The notes beneath the pieces are model-generated. The model was not told where the DNA came from. It made no database searches and saw only the letters and a list, made by a program, of their open reading frames with translations. A stretch of DNA of 64,000 nucleotides from Chitinophaga fulva (GTDB taxonomy: Bacteria; Bacteroidota; Bacteroidia; Chitinophagales; Chitinophagaceae): assembly GCF_012927205.1 (NCBI RefSeq), contig NZ_JABBGC010000001.1:3844810-3908809 (forward strand). Direction: 5' to 3'. Shown here in pieces: positions 27,288 through 36,465 of the stretch. A program made the translations under genes and the position numbers. Every line of letters begins with the position of its first letter. The first letter of the stretch is position 1.

Positions 27288-28088
27288 ATGAAACTGTGCA
27301 GTACCTGGTGGCTGGCCGGATGTTTGGGCCTGACACTGATTTTTTCGGCTTGCAGCAAGGAAACATTTGAGAAAAGCCGTCTGAAAGAGTTTAACCTCAC
27401 CTCCACTGCCAACGGTGGCAACTATGACATTAAAGTGGCCTTGCCGGAAAATTACTCCCCGGCCAAAGGATACCGTACCCTTTATGTGTTGGATGCAAAA
27501 CTGGATTTTGAGTTTACCGCGCTGGAATGTGAAAAGCAGGCCCGGGACCGTCACCGGGATGGGGTGTTAGTGGTGGGCATTGGCTGGGGCCATGATCGGT
27601 TGGACGACTATACGCCAACTCCCAGTAACATTGGCAGCGGGGGAGCTGATAAATTCGTTGAGTTTATTGAAGCAGAACTGATTCCCCGGATAGAGTCGGA
27701 GTTCCATGCCGTTCCCTCCCGCGCGGGAAGAGGCATACTGGGACATTCAGCAGGAGGTCTGCTGGTGGGGCACAGCTTCACGAACCACAATAGCGTGTTT
27801 GGTCACTACCTGTGCCTGAGCCCTTCCTTCTGGTATGACGATGCTATTGTACTAAGGAACGAAATGGCCTACCGGGAGCGAAACAGGGAGGGGAGCGGCA
27901 GTTTCTTCCTGGCCCTTGGAGAGTTGGAGGAAAAGATGCGTCCGCCTTTTGTTGGTTTTCGCGGCACCCTCCAGGCATACTATCCCCATTATATTCTCCG
28001 GGATTATATAACACCCGGAAAAGGCCACCTCGATTCCAAAAAGACGAACATCAAAAGAGCGCTCTCCTTTTTCTTTGAAAACATTTAA
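27288..28088 (+). CDS. Lipoprotein esterase of the esterase D / Fes-like family
   Basis: A 266-residue alpha/beta hydrolase with lipoprotein signal (lipobox LIFSAC, C22). The nucleophile elbow is GHSAGG with S154. A late GKGHLD supplies the probable catalytic histidine near residue 246, and an Asp or Glu from the GELEEK strand may complete the triad. Such secreted esterases hydrolyse siderophore, feruloyl or acetyl esters; the substrate cannot be read from sequence. The next gene, for a small outer-membrane protein, starts eight bases after its stop, so they are probably co-transcribed. Confidence 0.8.
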   Translation: MKLCSTWWLAGCLGLTLIFSACSKETFEKSRLKEFNLTSTANGGNYDIKVALPENYSPAKGYRTLYVLDAKLDFEFTALECEKQARDRHRDGVLVVGIGWGHDRLDDYTPTPSNIGSGGADKFVEFIEAELIPRIESEFHAVPSRAGRGILGHSAGGLLVGHSFTNHNSVFGHYLCLSPSFWYDDAIVLRNEMAYRERNREGSGSFFLALGELEEKMRPPFVGFRGTLQAYYPHYILRDYITPGKGHLDSKKTNIKRALSFFFENI

Positions 28089-28096
28089 AACGGCTT

Positions 28097-28675
28097 ATGC
28101 GAAACATTTTTTTTACTTGCCTGATATTATTGGCGACCAGCGTACATGGGCAAGACCATCCTGCAACATCCCCATTGTCCCACCTCACTATCAAACCTGC
28201 CATAGGCATACTGCCGTGGAGTCTGCCGGTGAAAGCCCTCACCTCCGTTGTCCTGGAATATCCGTTAAAAGGGAATTGGGTGGTAGGCTCTCATACAATG
28301 CTGGCCAGTGCTGTGGCCAGAAATACCTATAACATCGAAACGAACTATAGCCTGCAGTTCTCCCAAAAATTCGGAGTGGGGTATTCGATGACCGGCCCCC
28401 GGAAATTTATCCGGCTTACTTTACTGGCTATGGGTGGTGTGCGGCGTATCGCGTTCAAAGAAACGCTGGATTATCCCGGCCTGGAAAAGATTACCACGAA
28501 AACCAGCACCACCATGCCAGATGTAGGACTGCTGGTGGACTGGTCACTCGGAAGAAAACGGTATACTTTCAATGCGAGGACCTACCTGCCTTTTTATCCC
28601 TTTGAAGGTTACCCTGTCAGCACTTTCCAAAACATCAGCATAGAAATGGGCATGGGCATGCGGCTGAAACGCTGA
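28097..28675 (+). CDS. Small outer-membrane beta-barrel-like protein
   Basis: A 192-residue protein with a signal peptide (cleavage likely at SVHG-Q) and alternating hydrophobic strands (WVVGSHTMLASAV, NYSLQFSQKFGVGYSMTG, FIRLTLLAMGG), ending in a strand typical of eight-stranded outer-membrane barrels. I do not recognise a named family. It follows the esterase gene by eight bases and probably belongs to the same transcript. Confidence 0.6.
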   Translation: MRNIFFTCLILLATSVHGQDHPATSPLSHLTIKPAIGILPWSLPVKALTSVVLEYPLKGNWVVGSHTMLASAVARNTYNIETNYSLQFSQKFGVGYSMTGPRKFIRLTLLAMGGVRRIAFKETLDYPGLEKITTKTSTTMPDVGLLVDWSLGRKRYTFNARTYLPFYPFEGYPVSTFQNISIEMGMGMRLKR

Positions 28676-28703
28676 AATATTCAGGGTTAGTCTGGTAAAT
28701 ACA

Positions 28704-28734
28704 TTTGTATACAAGAGGGAACTCATTATATTTG
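28704..28734 (+). promoter_or_regulatory. Promoter of the AraC-type regulator gene
   Basis: TTTG at 28704-28707, a 19-base spacer, and TATATTTG at 28727-28734, an exact match to the Bacteroidota primary promoter. The start codon follows 30 bases later. Confidence 0.7.
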
Positions 28735-28763
28735 GTATTTACTACACAAGACTAACAACTGAT

Positions 28764-29942
28764 ATGTTATCGGATTGGCGTGTTATATATATGGGCGGTG
28801 TTTTTATCTCGCTTTTCCTGTTTGTTATCCTGATCAGCAAGCCGAAAAAAAGTACTGCAGATAAAATATTGAGTGCGTGGTTCTTTTTTGCGATCATTCA
28901 CCAGGCGCTGATGGGCTGGTATGCGTCCAACAAAATGAGCGACATGCCGGCGCTCATCGGATGGGAGCTGCCATTTCCGTTCCTGCACGGCCCCTTCCTG
29001 TATCTGTATATTTTGTTTCTCACCGGTCAGCAACGTCACGGATGGCGTAACCTATTCCACTTCATCCCGTCGGTGCTGGCCGTAGTTATACTTGTACCTG
29101 TACTGGGGTCTATGTCTGTGCAGGAGAAAATGGGGATGGCAGGGCCATCGGGTTTTGAGCCGTTATTCCGGGGGATGGTCGGCAGCATCATCGTTTCAGG
29201 AATAGTATATGTGCTGTTGTCTTTACGCCTGCTTCGCAGGCACCGCCGGAATGTAGCTGTTCAGTTTTCCAATACGGATAAGATCACACTTAACTGGCTG
29301 CGTTACCTCATCGGGGGAATGGGGGCTATATGGATCGTTGTCATCATCTCCCCATCAGCACAGTCGTTGTATATAGTTGTGGCCCTGTTTATTTTCTTTA
29401 TCGGCTATTTTGGTATCCGCCAGGTAGGTATCTTCTCCCATCAACTGCCTGCTCACGCAGTATATCTTCCTGCGGTGGTGCAGTTGCCGGAGAAAACGCC
29501 GGAACCTGCCGTGGTGGAAGATATGGCAGACATAGCCAGTAAAAAAGTAAAGTACGAAAAAAGCGGGCTCACTGATACCGAAGCCGCCAGGATTCACGCG
29601 GCGCTTATTTCACTCATGGAGCAACAGCACTGTTACAAAGATTCCGGCTTGACCCTCGGCGACCTGGCCAAACCCCTGGACGTACATCCTGCCATCCTTT
29701 CCCAGGTTATTAATTCAAAAGAGGGAAAAAGTTTTTATGACTACATTAATGTCCTCCGGGTGGAAGCTTTTAAACAGCTGTTGCAGCAACCGGAGAACCA
29801 GCAATATACCCTGCTGGCGCTGGCGTTTGAATGTGGATTCAATTCCAAGACCAGTTTTAACCGGAACTTTAAAAAGATCACACAGCTTTCTCCCAGTAGT
29901 TATGTTAAGGAGATGAATATTAGTATACAGGAGGGAGAGTAA
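28764..29942 (+). CDS. 7TM-AraC membrane transcriptional regulator
   Basis: A 392-residue protein with seven predicted membrane segments in the first 230 residues, a linker, and a C-terminal AraC double helix-turn-helix (LTLGDLAKPLDVHPAILSQVIN and LLALAFECGFNSKTSFNRNFKKIT, then SPSSY). This Bacteroidota form keeps the DNA-binding domain tethered to the inner membrane and presumably responds to a membrane or periplasmic cue. Targets are unknown; the Omp85 operon starts 172 bases downstream but has its own promoter and regulators. Confidence 0.88.
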   Translation: MLSDWRVIYMGGVFISLFLFVILISKPKKSTADKILSAWFFFAIIHQALMGWYASNKMSDMPALIGWELPFPFLHGPFLYLYILFLTGQQRHGWRNLFHFIPSVLAVVILVPVLGSMSVQEKMGMAGPSGFEPLFRGMVGSIIVSGIVYVLLSLRLLRRHRRNVAVQFSNTDKITLNWLRYLIGGMGAIWIVVIISPSAQSLYIVVALFIFFIGYFGIRQVGIFSHQLPAHAVYLPAVVQLPEKTPEPAVVEDMADIASKKVKYEKSGLTDTEAARIHAALISLMEQQHCYKDSGLTLGDLAKPLDVHPAILSQVINSKEGKSFYDYINVLRVEAFKQLLQQPENQQYTLLALAFECGFNSKTSFNRNFKKITQLSPSSYVKEMNISIQEGE

Positions 29943-29971
29943 GATATTATTTTTCTCATGCCGGCAAACTA

Positions 29972-30001
29972 GCTGTTTGTACCATCTCCTTACCCGTTTG
30001 T
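29972..30001 (+). promoter_or_regulatory. Likely LytTR-binding direct repeat
   Basis: GCTGTTTGT (29972-29980) and CCCGTTTGT (29993-30001) are direct repeats exactly 21 bases apart, leaving a 12-base spacer. LytTR regulators are known to bind two nine-base repeats of form [TA][AC][CA]GTTN[AG][TG] with 12-13 bases between. The pair ends nine bases before the -33 element of the operon promoter, the usual place for an activator, and that operon encodes a LytTR regulator. Confidence 0.65.
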
Positions 30002-30009
30002 TCAATTCT

Positions 30010-30041
30010 TTTGTACAGCCTATCCCTCCCGGATACTTTTG
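30010..30041 (+). promoter_or_regulatory. Promoter of the propeller-Omp85 / LytST operon
   Basis: TTTG at 30010-30013, a 20-base spacer, TACTTTTG at 30034-30041: an exact TTTG/TAnnTTTG pair. The predicted start near 30048 gives a leader of about 65 bases. A LytTR-type repeat lies directly upstream. Confidence 0.75.
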
Positions 30042-30114
30042 AGCCGCCAACATGATATTGAAGCCATGAGCCTTCAAACCCTGGTGTGGCAGCGACCCCG
30101 TTAAAAGTTTTTAT

Positions 30115-31959
30115 ATGTCCAACAAATGTTTATTATTTCTTCCATCCGGGCTTTTAGCCTGGATAATATGGCCTCTTAGCATGCTGAGTGTGTTATGCTG
30201 TGCCGCCACCGCCAGCGGCCAGCAAACACCAGCATTGCCGGCCACCGTCGGGCCTTCCGGAGGGCGGCCTGATACTTCCTGGCTGCAAGGCGCAAGAATT
30301 TCTTTCCAACCCGTCGCCTCAGGGACCAACAGAACGGGAACAACCGCCTACCTGTTGCACAAGACGTCCTTTATGGATGCTGACCTGGAGGTTTATGATA
30401 CACACACCTGGAAAAAGCTCCGGAAGAAGAAGCTGACAGCTGTTGCTCACCGCTTCTCGCTCAATAGTAATGACTCGCTGATCGCTTTTACCACATTGGG
30501 AAAGATCAAAGTGCTGCATACCAAAAACCTGAAAACGGCACGGATGCTGTGGGAACGCACACCACAAAAACTGGTGGTGTTCAATCCGGCTGCACCAACG
30601 GTATTTGCCAGCGTTACGCTTAAAGTGATCATACAGGTAAGGGACTTGCGCAACGATAGTATTCTCCTCCAGATCTTAAAGCACGATGCCCCCATCCAGG
30701 CGCTGAGTTATAGTCCCGATGGTAAATATCTCTTCAGCCTGGATAAAAAAGGCAGACTATGTGTATGGTCTCCGGCTGAAAAAGGTCTTGTGGCCGACAT
30801 GGAACATGTACAGGGAGTCCCTTACTGGGACAAGGATGGAGCGCTTTATATCCAGGATAGTATGGCGCCACAAACGTCACAGCCGGTGGTCCTGGAACCT
30901 AAGCCCGGTGGCGAGCACCACTTTTTCCCATACAAAGCACCCAGGCGGGAGGTATTTCCTGCACCTATTATAGGATATGCGCCGGAAGCGGGCTTTATAT
31001 TGGGATTGGGCCTGACGGTCATCGACCAGCCAGCCAGCGATAGCAGATATTACCGGCCCTCGTTGTTCACCATATCGGCTTCCCACGGATTTAACGGAAA
31101 CCAGTGGCTGCTGGGATTCTCTGTCAGCAGATACCTGAGTGAGCACTGGTACCTGGCGGCCGACCTGCAGTATAATATACATGCCAGGAATTTTTACTTC
31201 GGTATCGGTAAAGACGCTGACCGCGAGAACAAGCAGCCTTATATGTCCACTAATTTTTCCTTTAACGGCGGCATGTACTGGTTATTGGGCCAGCAGCTTG
31301 GACTGGGCCTGGTATACGATGTCCGGCATAATAAAGGCATCCGTTTTGAACACGACATTACTGAGCTGCCGGCACATACAGAAGGCGGGCTGACCGCAGG
31401 TGTGGGCGGAGGGCTCAGACTGGATAACCGCGACAATGTGTTTCTGCCTTCCCGTGGCGCGTTCCTTCAACTGGCTTATCTACGCTATGGTATAGCAGAT
31501 GTAGGGGATTATCCGCACCATGAGATAAAAGCTGATCTCCGTAAATATTTCCCTTTAGGCAATCCGGCAGATGGCCGCCAGCTGGCCATACAGGGAGCGA
31601 CGAATATTACCTGGGGTGGACAGGTGCCTTTTTACCTGCTGCCCTATTTTACGGGCGACAAAGCATTTCGTGGCATATACAGAAATCTTTATCTTGATAA
31701 CCAGGTGGCCTTTGTGCAGGCGGAATACAGGTCCTGGTTTACGACAGCAGACCCCAGGTATGGATATGCTATATTTGCAGGAGTGGCCGATGGAGCCAAT
31801 GACTTTTTTCATGGATACAAACCTGATATCAAGGCAGTATATGGATTGGGGCTCCGTCAACGGGTGTATCCAAAGAATCATTTGTTGTTGCGGATGGATG
31901 CCGCCTGGACCAGTAAAGGTGATTTTGGTTTCTTCGCCGGACTGGGGACTTCCTTTTAA
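30115..31959 (+). CDS. WD40-like beta-propeller fused to Omp85/BamA-type barrel
   Basis: A 614-residue secreted protein with a signal peptide (cleavage near ATASG-Q). Residues of about 55-265 form repeated beta-blades of about 40 residues; the clearest is LSYSPDGKYLFSLDKKGRL followed by CVW, a typical WD40 blade. From about 283 (APIIGYAPEAGFILGLG) to the C-terminal LGTSF the sequence matches the barrel of BamA-like surface-antigen proteins (PF01103 type). No POTRA repeats are visible; the propeller takes their place. It would sit in the outer membrane with the propeller in the periplasm. It is the first gene of an operon with a LytS-like kinase and LytTR regulator. The cargo or function is unknown. 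Confidence 0.75.
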   Translation: MSNKCLLFLPSGLLAWIIWPLSMLSVLCCAATASGQQTPALPATVGPSGGRPDTSWLQGARISFQPVASGTNRTGTTAYLLHKTSFMDADLEVYDTHTWKKLRKKKLTAVAHRFSLNSNDSLIAFTTLGKIKVLHTKNLKTARMLWERTPQKLVVFNPAAPTVFASVTLKVIIQVRDLRNDSILLQILKHDAPIQALSYSPDGKYLFSLDKKGRLCVWSPAEKGLVADMEHVQGVPYWDKDGALYIQDSMAPQTSQPVVLEPKPGGEHHFFPYKAPRREVFPAPIIGYAPEAGFILGLGLTVIDQPASDSRYYRPSLFTISASHGFNGNQWLLGFSVSRYLSEHWYLAADLQYNIHARNFYFGIGKDADRENKQPYMSTNFSFNGGMYWLLGQQLGLGLVYDVRHNKGIRFEHDITELPAHTEGGLTAGVGGGLRLDNRDNVFLPSRGAFLQLAYLRYGIADVGDYPHHEIKADLRKYFPLGNPADGRQLAIQGATNITWGGQVPFYLLPYFTGDKAFRGIYRNLYLDNQVAFVQAEYRSWFTTADPRYGYAIFAGVADGANDFFHGYKPDIKAVYGLGLRQRVYPKNHLLLRMDAAWTSKGDFGFFAGLGTSF

Positions 31960-31986
31960 TAACCGCCTGAAAAAACATATAAACTA

Positions 31987-33051
31987 ATGAGATTGACCGG
32001 AGGTGACTTTTCTTTTCCCCATAAATATAAAGTAAGATGGCTTGCCATCTTGCTTTGTTATACGGTCTATGCAGCGTTTGTGTTCTGCATTCTATATATG
32101 ACGCAAAAAGAGGCGCTTTACAGAGACTACGGCCCTCCGGGCAGATGGGGACTTAATTTCCTGCACGATGTTATCAAGTGTACGGCCATCTACTATTTTC
32201 TGATCTACTGCATATTCCTGCCCATCATACAAACCAGGAAGATCTCCTTCCGGGTGATCTTACCTAAGCTGGGGCAGCTGATACTTTTCGCCACGGTATT
32301 GACTACCTACGAGTTTTACTGGACATTTGTCATCAAGGGGGGAGCGGCCAGCATGTATGACTATGCTTTTTGGGAAGTCTCCATCGGGTTGCTCATGCTG
32401 TTGATAAGCCTGATAGTGTCCATATTTATTGAATTACGCGCCAGATCGGTACGTTTGCAGGAATCGGAAAAGGGTAAGCTGATGGCGGAGCTGTCGGCTA
32501 TTAAATACCAGATCAATCCCCATTTTCTGTTTAATTGCCTTAATTTCATTTATACCAAATCAGTCCGGCATAATGCAGAAGTGGCGCATGCCGTGAACCT
32601 GTTGTCGGAAATTATGCGTTATGCCCTGGAACAGAATGACGATAAGGAAGGGATGGTATTGCTGGCCGCAGAAATGGAGCATCTGAAAAACGTGATTGAG
32701 ATCAACCAGATGCGCTTTAACCATAACCTGAAAATTCGGTTCTCTGAAAAAATTGACAACCTGAATATGCGTATTCCACCACTGGTGCTGATTACATTGG
32801 TGGAGAATGCATTTAAACACGGCGATCTGAATGATGAACATAATCCCCTCGACATAAAAATCGAAGTAGACAGGGAGAAATTATGGTTCTATACCCAGAA
32901 CAAAAAAAAGAAAAGCGTGAAAGAACTATCCAGTGGTATTGGCCTGGCAAATGTCAGGCAACGGTTACAGCTGGTATACGGGCCCAGGCATCATTTTCAG
33001 ACAATGGAGGATGAACAGTATTATGTGGCCGAACTAACTATAAATCCATAA
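31987..33051 (+). CDS. LytS-like sensor histidine kinase
   Basis: A 354-residue inner-membrane kinase with four hydrophobic segments in the first 150 residues. The His_kinase domain has the phospho-accepting H179 in YQINPHFLFN, and the ATPase part has VENAFKHG and GIGLANVRQRL. No extracytoplasmic sensor domain is present, so the membrane segments themselves probably sense. It lies 27 bases after the Omp85 fusion gene, and its stop codon directly touches the start of the LytTR regulator gene, so these are translationally coupled partners. Confidence 0.92.
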   Translation: MRLTGGDFSFPHKYKVRWLAILLCYTVYAAFVFCILYMTQKEALYRDYGPPGRWGLNFLHDVIKCTAIYYFLIYCIFLPIIQTRKISFRVILPKLGQLILFATVLTTYEFYWTFVIKGGAASMYDYAFWEVSIGLLMLLISLIVSIFIELRARSVRLQESEKGKLMAELSAIKYQINPHFLFNCLNFIYTKSVRHNAEVAHAVNLLSEIMRYALEQNDDKEGMVLLAAEMEHLKNVIEINQMRFNHNLKIRFSEKIDNLNMRIPPLVLITLVENAFKHGDLNDEHNPLDIKIEVDREKLWFYTQNKKKKSVKELSSGIGLANVRQRLQLVYGPRHHFQTMEDEQYYVAELTINP

Positions 33052-33762
33052 ATGATGATCCGGTGTATTATTGTAGATGATGAAACCCATGCGATCGAGC
33101 TATTGACCATGCATATTGAACAAACCAGTTACCTGGAGCTGGTGGGTACCGCCACCAGCCCTGTGAAAGCGCTGCAAATGGCCTTTGACCAAAAGGTAGA
33201 TGTGGTTTTCCTGGATGTGCAAATGCCGGAAATGTCAGGGATCGAATTTATGCAATTGCTGAACGGAAAATGTAAAGTGATATTGGTCACCGCTTATAAA
33301 GACTATGCTATAGAGGGTTTTGACCATGATGTGGTGGATTATCTGCTGAAACCGGTAACATTGGCCCGCTTTCTTAAAAGCACCCGTAAGTTGCTGGACC
33401 TCCGGGAAAGTGCCGCCGGGCCGGATGACGATTATATTTTCGTGAGTGCCGATTCAAAAGGAAAACTGCTGCGGATCAATATAGAAGATATCATTTACGT
33501 AGAGGGGCAGAAACAATATGTTTGTTTTTTTACCCGTGCGGGGAAAAAGCATCTCTCCAGGCTGTCGTTGAAGGAATTGGAAGCCCGCATGCCAGCGGGT
33601 AAATTCATCAGGGTACATAAATCCTATGTGCTTGCCATCCGGTATATTACCATGATCCACTACAACGTGGTGTACATGGCACATACCACAGAGATGATCC
33701 CCATCGGCTCCAGCTACAAGGATGCCTTTATGAACAGGATGAAGGATAAGATCATTACCTGA
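33052..33762 (+). CDS. LytTR-family response regulator
   Basis: A 236-residue two-domain regulator: receiver with DD at 9-10, phospho-acceptor D55 in VVFLDVQMP and DYLLKPV, then a LytTR DNA-binding domain (about 135-235; IEDIIYVEGQKQYV, FIRVHKSYVLA). Its start follows the kinase stop without a gap; a second ATG follows immediately. It is the natural candidate to bind the 21-bp-phased repeat at 29972-30001 and so control its own operon. Confidence 0.93.
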   Translation: MMIRCIIVDDETHAIELLTMHIEQTSYLELVGTATSPVKALQMAFDQKVDVVFLDVQMPEMSGIEFMQLLNGKCKVILVTAYKDYAIEGFDHDVVDYLLKPVTLARFLKSTRKLLDLRESAAGPDDDYIFVSADSKGKLLRINIEDIIYVEGQKQYVCFFTRAGKKHLSRLSLKELEARMPAGKFIRVHKSYVLAIRYITMIHYNVVYMAHTTEMIPIGSSYKDAFMNRMKDKIIT

Positions 33763-33788
33763 AATTGGAATCCGCGGAAAACAGCGTA

Positions 33789-33821
33789 GTGGAACAGCCG
33801 GCATAGCACCGGCTGTTTCAC
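33789..33821. terminator. Hairpin terminator between LytTR gene and ppsA
   Basis: A 13-base-pair hairpin with one G-U pair (33789-33801 with 33809-33821, loop CATAGCA) between convergent genes. The T-run is weak, but it is well placed to end both transcripts. Confidence 0.65.
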
Positions 33822-33832
33822 CTTTACATTGT

Positions 33833-36259
33833 TCACGCTTCTGCCAGCTGTTCTGCTTCATGGACGGCCCAAAGGGTTTTGACGAGGGCATCCGGCGTAA
33901 CAGAAATACTGTCTATTCCGTGCTGCACCAGGAACCTGGTGAGCTCCGGGAAATCAGACGGCCCCTGTCCGCATATGCCTACTTTTACTTTATGTTCTTT
34001 GGCTACTATAATCAGTCGGGATATCATACGCAGTACGGCCGGACTCAGTTCATTATAAAGACCGGACACCAGTTCCGAGTCCCTGTCCAGCCCTAGAGTG
34101 AGCTGTGTAAGATCGTTGGACCCGATGGAGAAACCGTCGATATGCGGAGCAAATTCTTCCGCCATCATAATATTGGAAGGCAGTTCGGCCATCAGGTATA
34201 CTTCCAGCCCGTTGCGGCCCCTGGCCAGTCCTGCTTCTTCCATCACTGCCAGTACCTGCCTGAGTTCTTCCACCGTGCGGCAAAAAGGGATCATCACCAC
34301 AATGTTGTTCAGTCCCATGGTTTCCCTGGCCTTGCGGATGGCGGCGCATTCCAGCATAAAAGCAGTTTTATATTTTTCTGAGTAGTAACGGGAAGCACCA
34401 CGCCAGCCTATCATAGGGTTTTCTTCCTTCGGCTCGAAATATTTTCCGCCCGGCAGGTTGTAATATTCGTTGCTTTTAAAATCGGAGAAACGTACAATAG
34501 CTTTGTCGGGGTAACAGGAAGCGGCGATCTTGCCCACGCCTGACGCCAGTTTACTGATAAAGTAGTCTGCTTCGTTGTCGTAACCATAGATGAGTTTTTC
34601 TATTTCGGCAGACAGTGCCTCGTCCTGTAGCTCCCGATGGCGCAGCAGTGCAAGGGGGTGGACTTTGATGTAGTTATTGATGATGAACTCTTCCCTGGCC
34701 AGCCCGATACCTTTTCCGGGGAGGTGCGTAAACTGGAAAGCCATGGAAGGTGATCCTACATTGAGCATCAGTGGCGTGTTTACAACAGGAAGGCTGGAAA
34801 GTTCCAACAGTCCTTCCGTTACCGGCAGTATGCCTTCGTATACTACGCCTTCCGTGCCTTCGGCGCAACTAACCGTGATGGGCTGTCCGCTGTTCAGTTT
34901 CTCCGTAGCGTCTTCACAGCCCACAATGGCAGGGATGCCCATTTCCCGTGCTACGATGGCGGCGTGGCAGGTGCGACCACCTTTGTTGGTAACAATCGCG
35001 GAAGCCATTTTCATGATAGGTTCCCAGTCGGGGTCTGTCATGTCGGTCACCAGTACATCTCCGGGTTGGAAGGTGGTGCCCGTGGTGACGCGGTTGTCGA
35101 GCGAGAAAAGTATGTTCACCTTGCCGGCGGCGATACCGTCTCCCACGGCGATTCCTTTTAACAGCTCCCGTGGTGTGCTGCCGCCTGTATCGAGTGAGCG
35201 GGTGATGATCCTGGTCCTGTCTCTGCGTGAATGAATGGTCTCGGGACGCGCCTGTACGATGTATAATTCGTGGCTAAGGCCGTCGAGCGCCCATTCCACA
35301 TCCATGGGGCACCAATGTCCTTTTTTATCGGAATAGTACGATTCAATACGTTGTACCGAGCCGGCCAGCTCCATGATCTGGTCATCAGTGAGACAGAAAC
35401 TGTGCTGTTGCTGTTTAGTAGCCGGGATTACACGTGTTCGTTCGTCACTGCTTTCTCCATAGATCATCTGCTTGTCTTTGACGCCCATCTTTTTTTCAAG
35501 GATAGGTTTGTACTGTGACTGGAGGAGGGGTTTGAAGACAATAAATTCGTCCGGGGAAACAGCCCCCTGCACCACCAGTTCTCCCAGTCCCCATGAGCCG
35601 TTGATCAGGATAACATCCCGGAAACCTGATTCCGTATCAAGCGAAAAGGCCACGCCGGAGGCGCCGAGGTCGGAACGTACCATTTTCTGTACGCATACGG
35701 AAAGCCCGATGCTGAAATGATCATAACCGAAGTTCTCACGGTAGCTGATAGCACGGTCTGTAAACAGGGAGGCGAAACAGTTCCGTACTGCGTCTATTAA
35801 AGCTACCGGTCCGCGTACATTCAGAAAGGTTTCCTGCTGTCCGGCAAAGGATGCATCCGGCAGATCTTCTGCTGTGGCGGAAGAACGTACGGCCACATCG
35901 GTCTGCTCCTGGCCATACAGTCCGGATAGCGCATGGTAGGCAGCTATGATCTCATGACTGAGGTCATGAGGGAATCTTGAGTTGCTGATCTCCTGCCTGA
36001 TCCGTTGGCCCGCCCTGCGTAAAGAGCTGATGTTGTTAAAGTCGATCTGCGCTATCTGGTCTCTTATAAACTGGTCCAAGCCGCTGTTTTGCATAAACTG
36101 GTAATAGGCCTTCGTGGTGATAGCGAATCCGCCCGGCACTTTTACGCCGGCTTTCGACAGTCCGGAGATCATTTCACCCAGGGAGGCAGATTTTCCTCCC
36201 ACTAAGGCAATAGCGTCCAGTCCCACCTCTTCCAGAGGGAGTACAATGCTTTCTTTCAT
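33833..36259 (-). CDS. ppsA: Phosphoenolpyruvate synthase
   Basis: An 808-residue enzyme that makes PEP from pyruvate and ATP with release of AMP and phosphate, used in gluconeogenesis from pyruvate, lactate or amino acids. Visible parts are the N-terminal ATP-binding domain (VGGKSASLGEM, GSWGLGE), the central swivelling phosphohistidine domain with H432 in GGRTCHAAIVAREMGIPA, and the C-terminal PEP-binding barrel (IGWRGASRYY, FSIGSNDLTQLTLGLDRDS). Length and order match PpsA rather than pyruvate phosphate dikinase. It is divergent from an Lrp/AsnC regulator with about 206 bases between. Confidence 0.95.
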   Translation of the reverse strand: MKESIVLPLEEVGLDAIALVGGKSASLGEMISGLSKAGVKVPGGFAITTKAYYQFMQNSGLDQFIRDQIAQIDFNNISSLRRAGQRIRQEISNSRFPHDLSHEIIAAYHALSGLYGQEQTDVAVRSSATAEDLPDASFAGQQETFLNVRGPVALIDAVRNCFASLFTDRAISYRENFGYDHFSIGLSVCVQKMVRSDLGASGVAFSLDTESGFRDVILINGSWGLGELVVQGAVSPDEFIVFKPLLQSQYKPILEKKMGVKDKQMIYGESSDERTRVIPATKQQQHSFCLTDDQIMELAGSVQRIESYYSDKKGHWCPMDVEWALDGLSHELYIVQARPETIHSRRDRTRIITRSLDTGGSTPRELLKGIAVGDGIAAGKVNILFSLDNRVTTGTTFQPGDVLVTDMTDPDWEPIMKMASAIVTNKGGRTCHAAIVAREMGIPAIVGCEDATEKLNSGQPITVSCAEGTEGVVYEGILPVTEGLLELSSLPVVNTPLMLNVGSPSMAFQFTHLPGKGIGLAREEFIINNYIKVHPLALLRHRELQDEALSAEIEKLIYGYDNEADYFISKLASGVGKIAASCYPDKAIVRFSDFKSNEYYNLPGGKYFEPKEENPMIGWRGASRYYSEKYKTAFMLECAAIRKARETMGLNNIVVMIPFCRTVEELRQVLAVMEEAGLARGRNGLEVYLMAELPSNIMMAEEFAPHIDGFSIGSNDLTQLTLGLDRDSELVSGLYNELSPAVLRMISRLIIVAKEHKVKVGICGQGPSDFPELTRFLVQHGIDSISVTPDALVKTLWAVHEAEQLAEA

Positions 36260-36465
36260 GAAATATTTTTGTTTAATGTTGACGGGCAGGCGCTATATAT
36301 CAGCCTTCCATACGTGGTAAATTGTTTCTCCTGAAAGTTATTGCAATTGCTATTCCGTCTGACGTACCGGGGAGAATGCCGAAAACAAAACAGTAAACTG
36401 TTACCGTGACCGATTTTTTTTCGGCAATATGTACCCATATCCCTATTTTTGATCAAAAACCAACC

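Noticed and set aside
27088..27291. Possible 67-residue gene before the esterase
   Set aside because: The translation looks random, it overlaps the esterase start and has no promoter or family resemblance.
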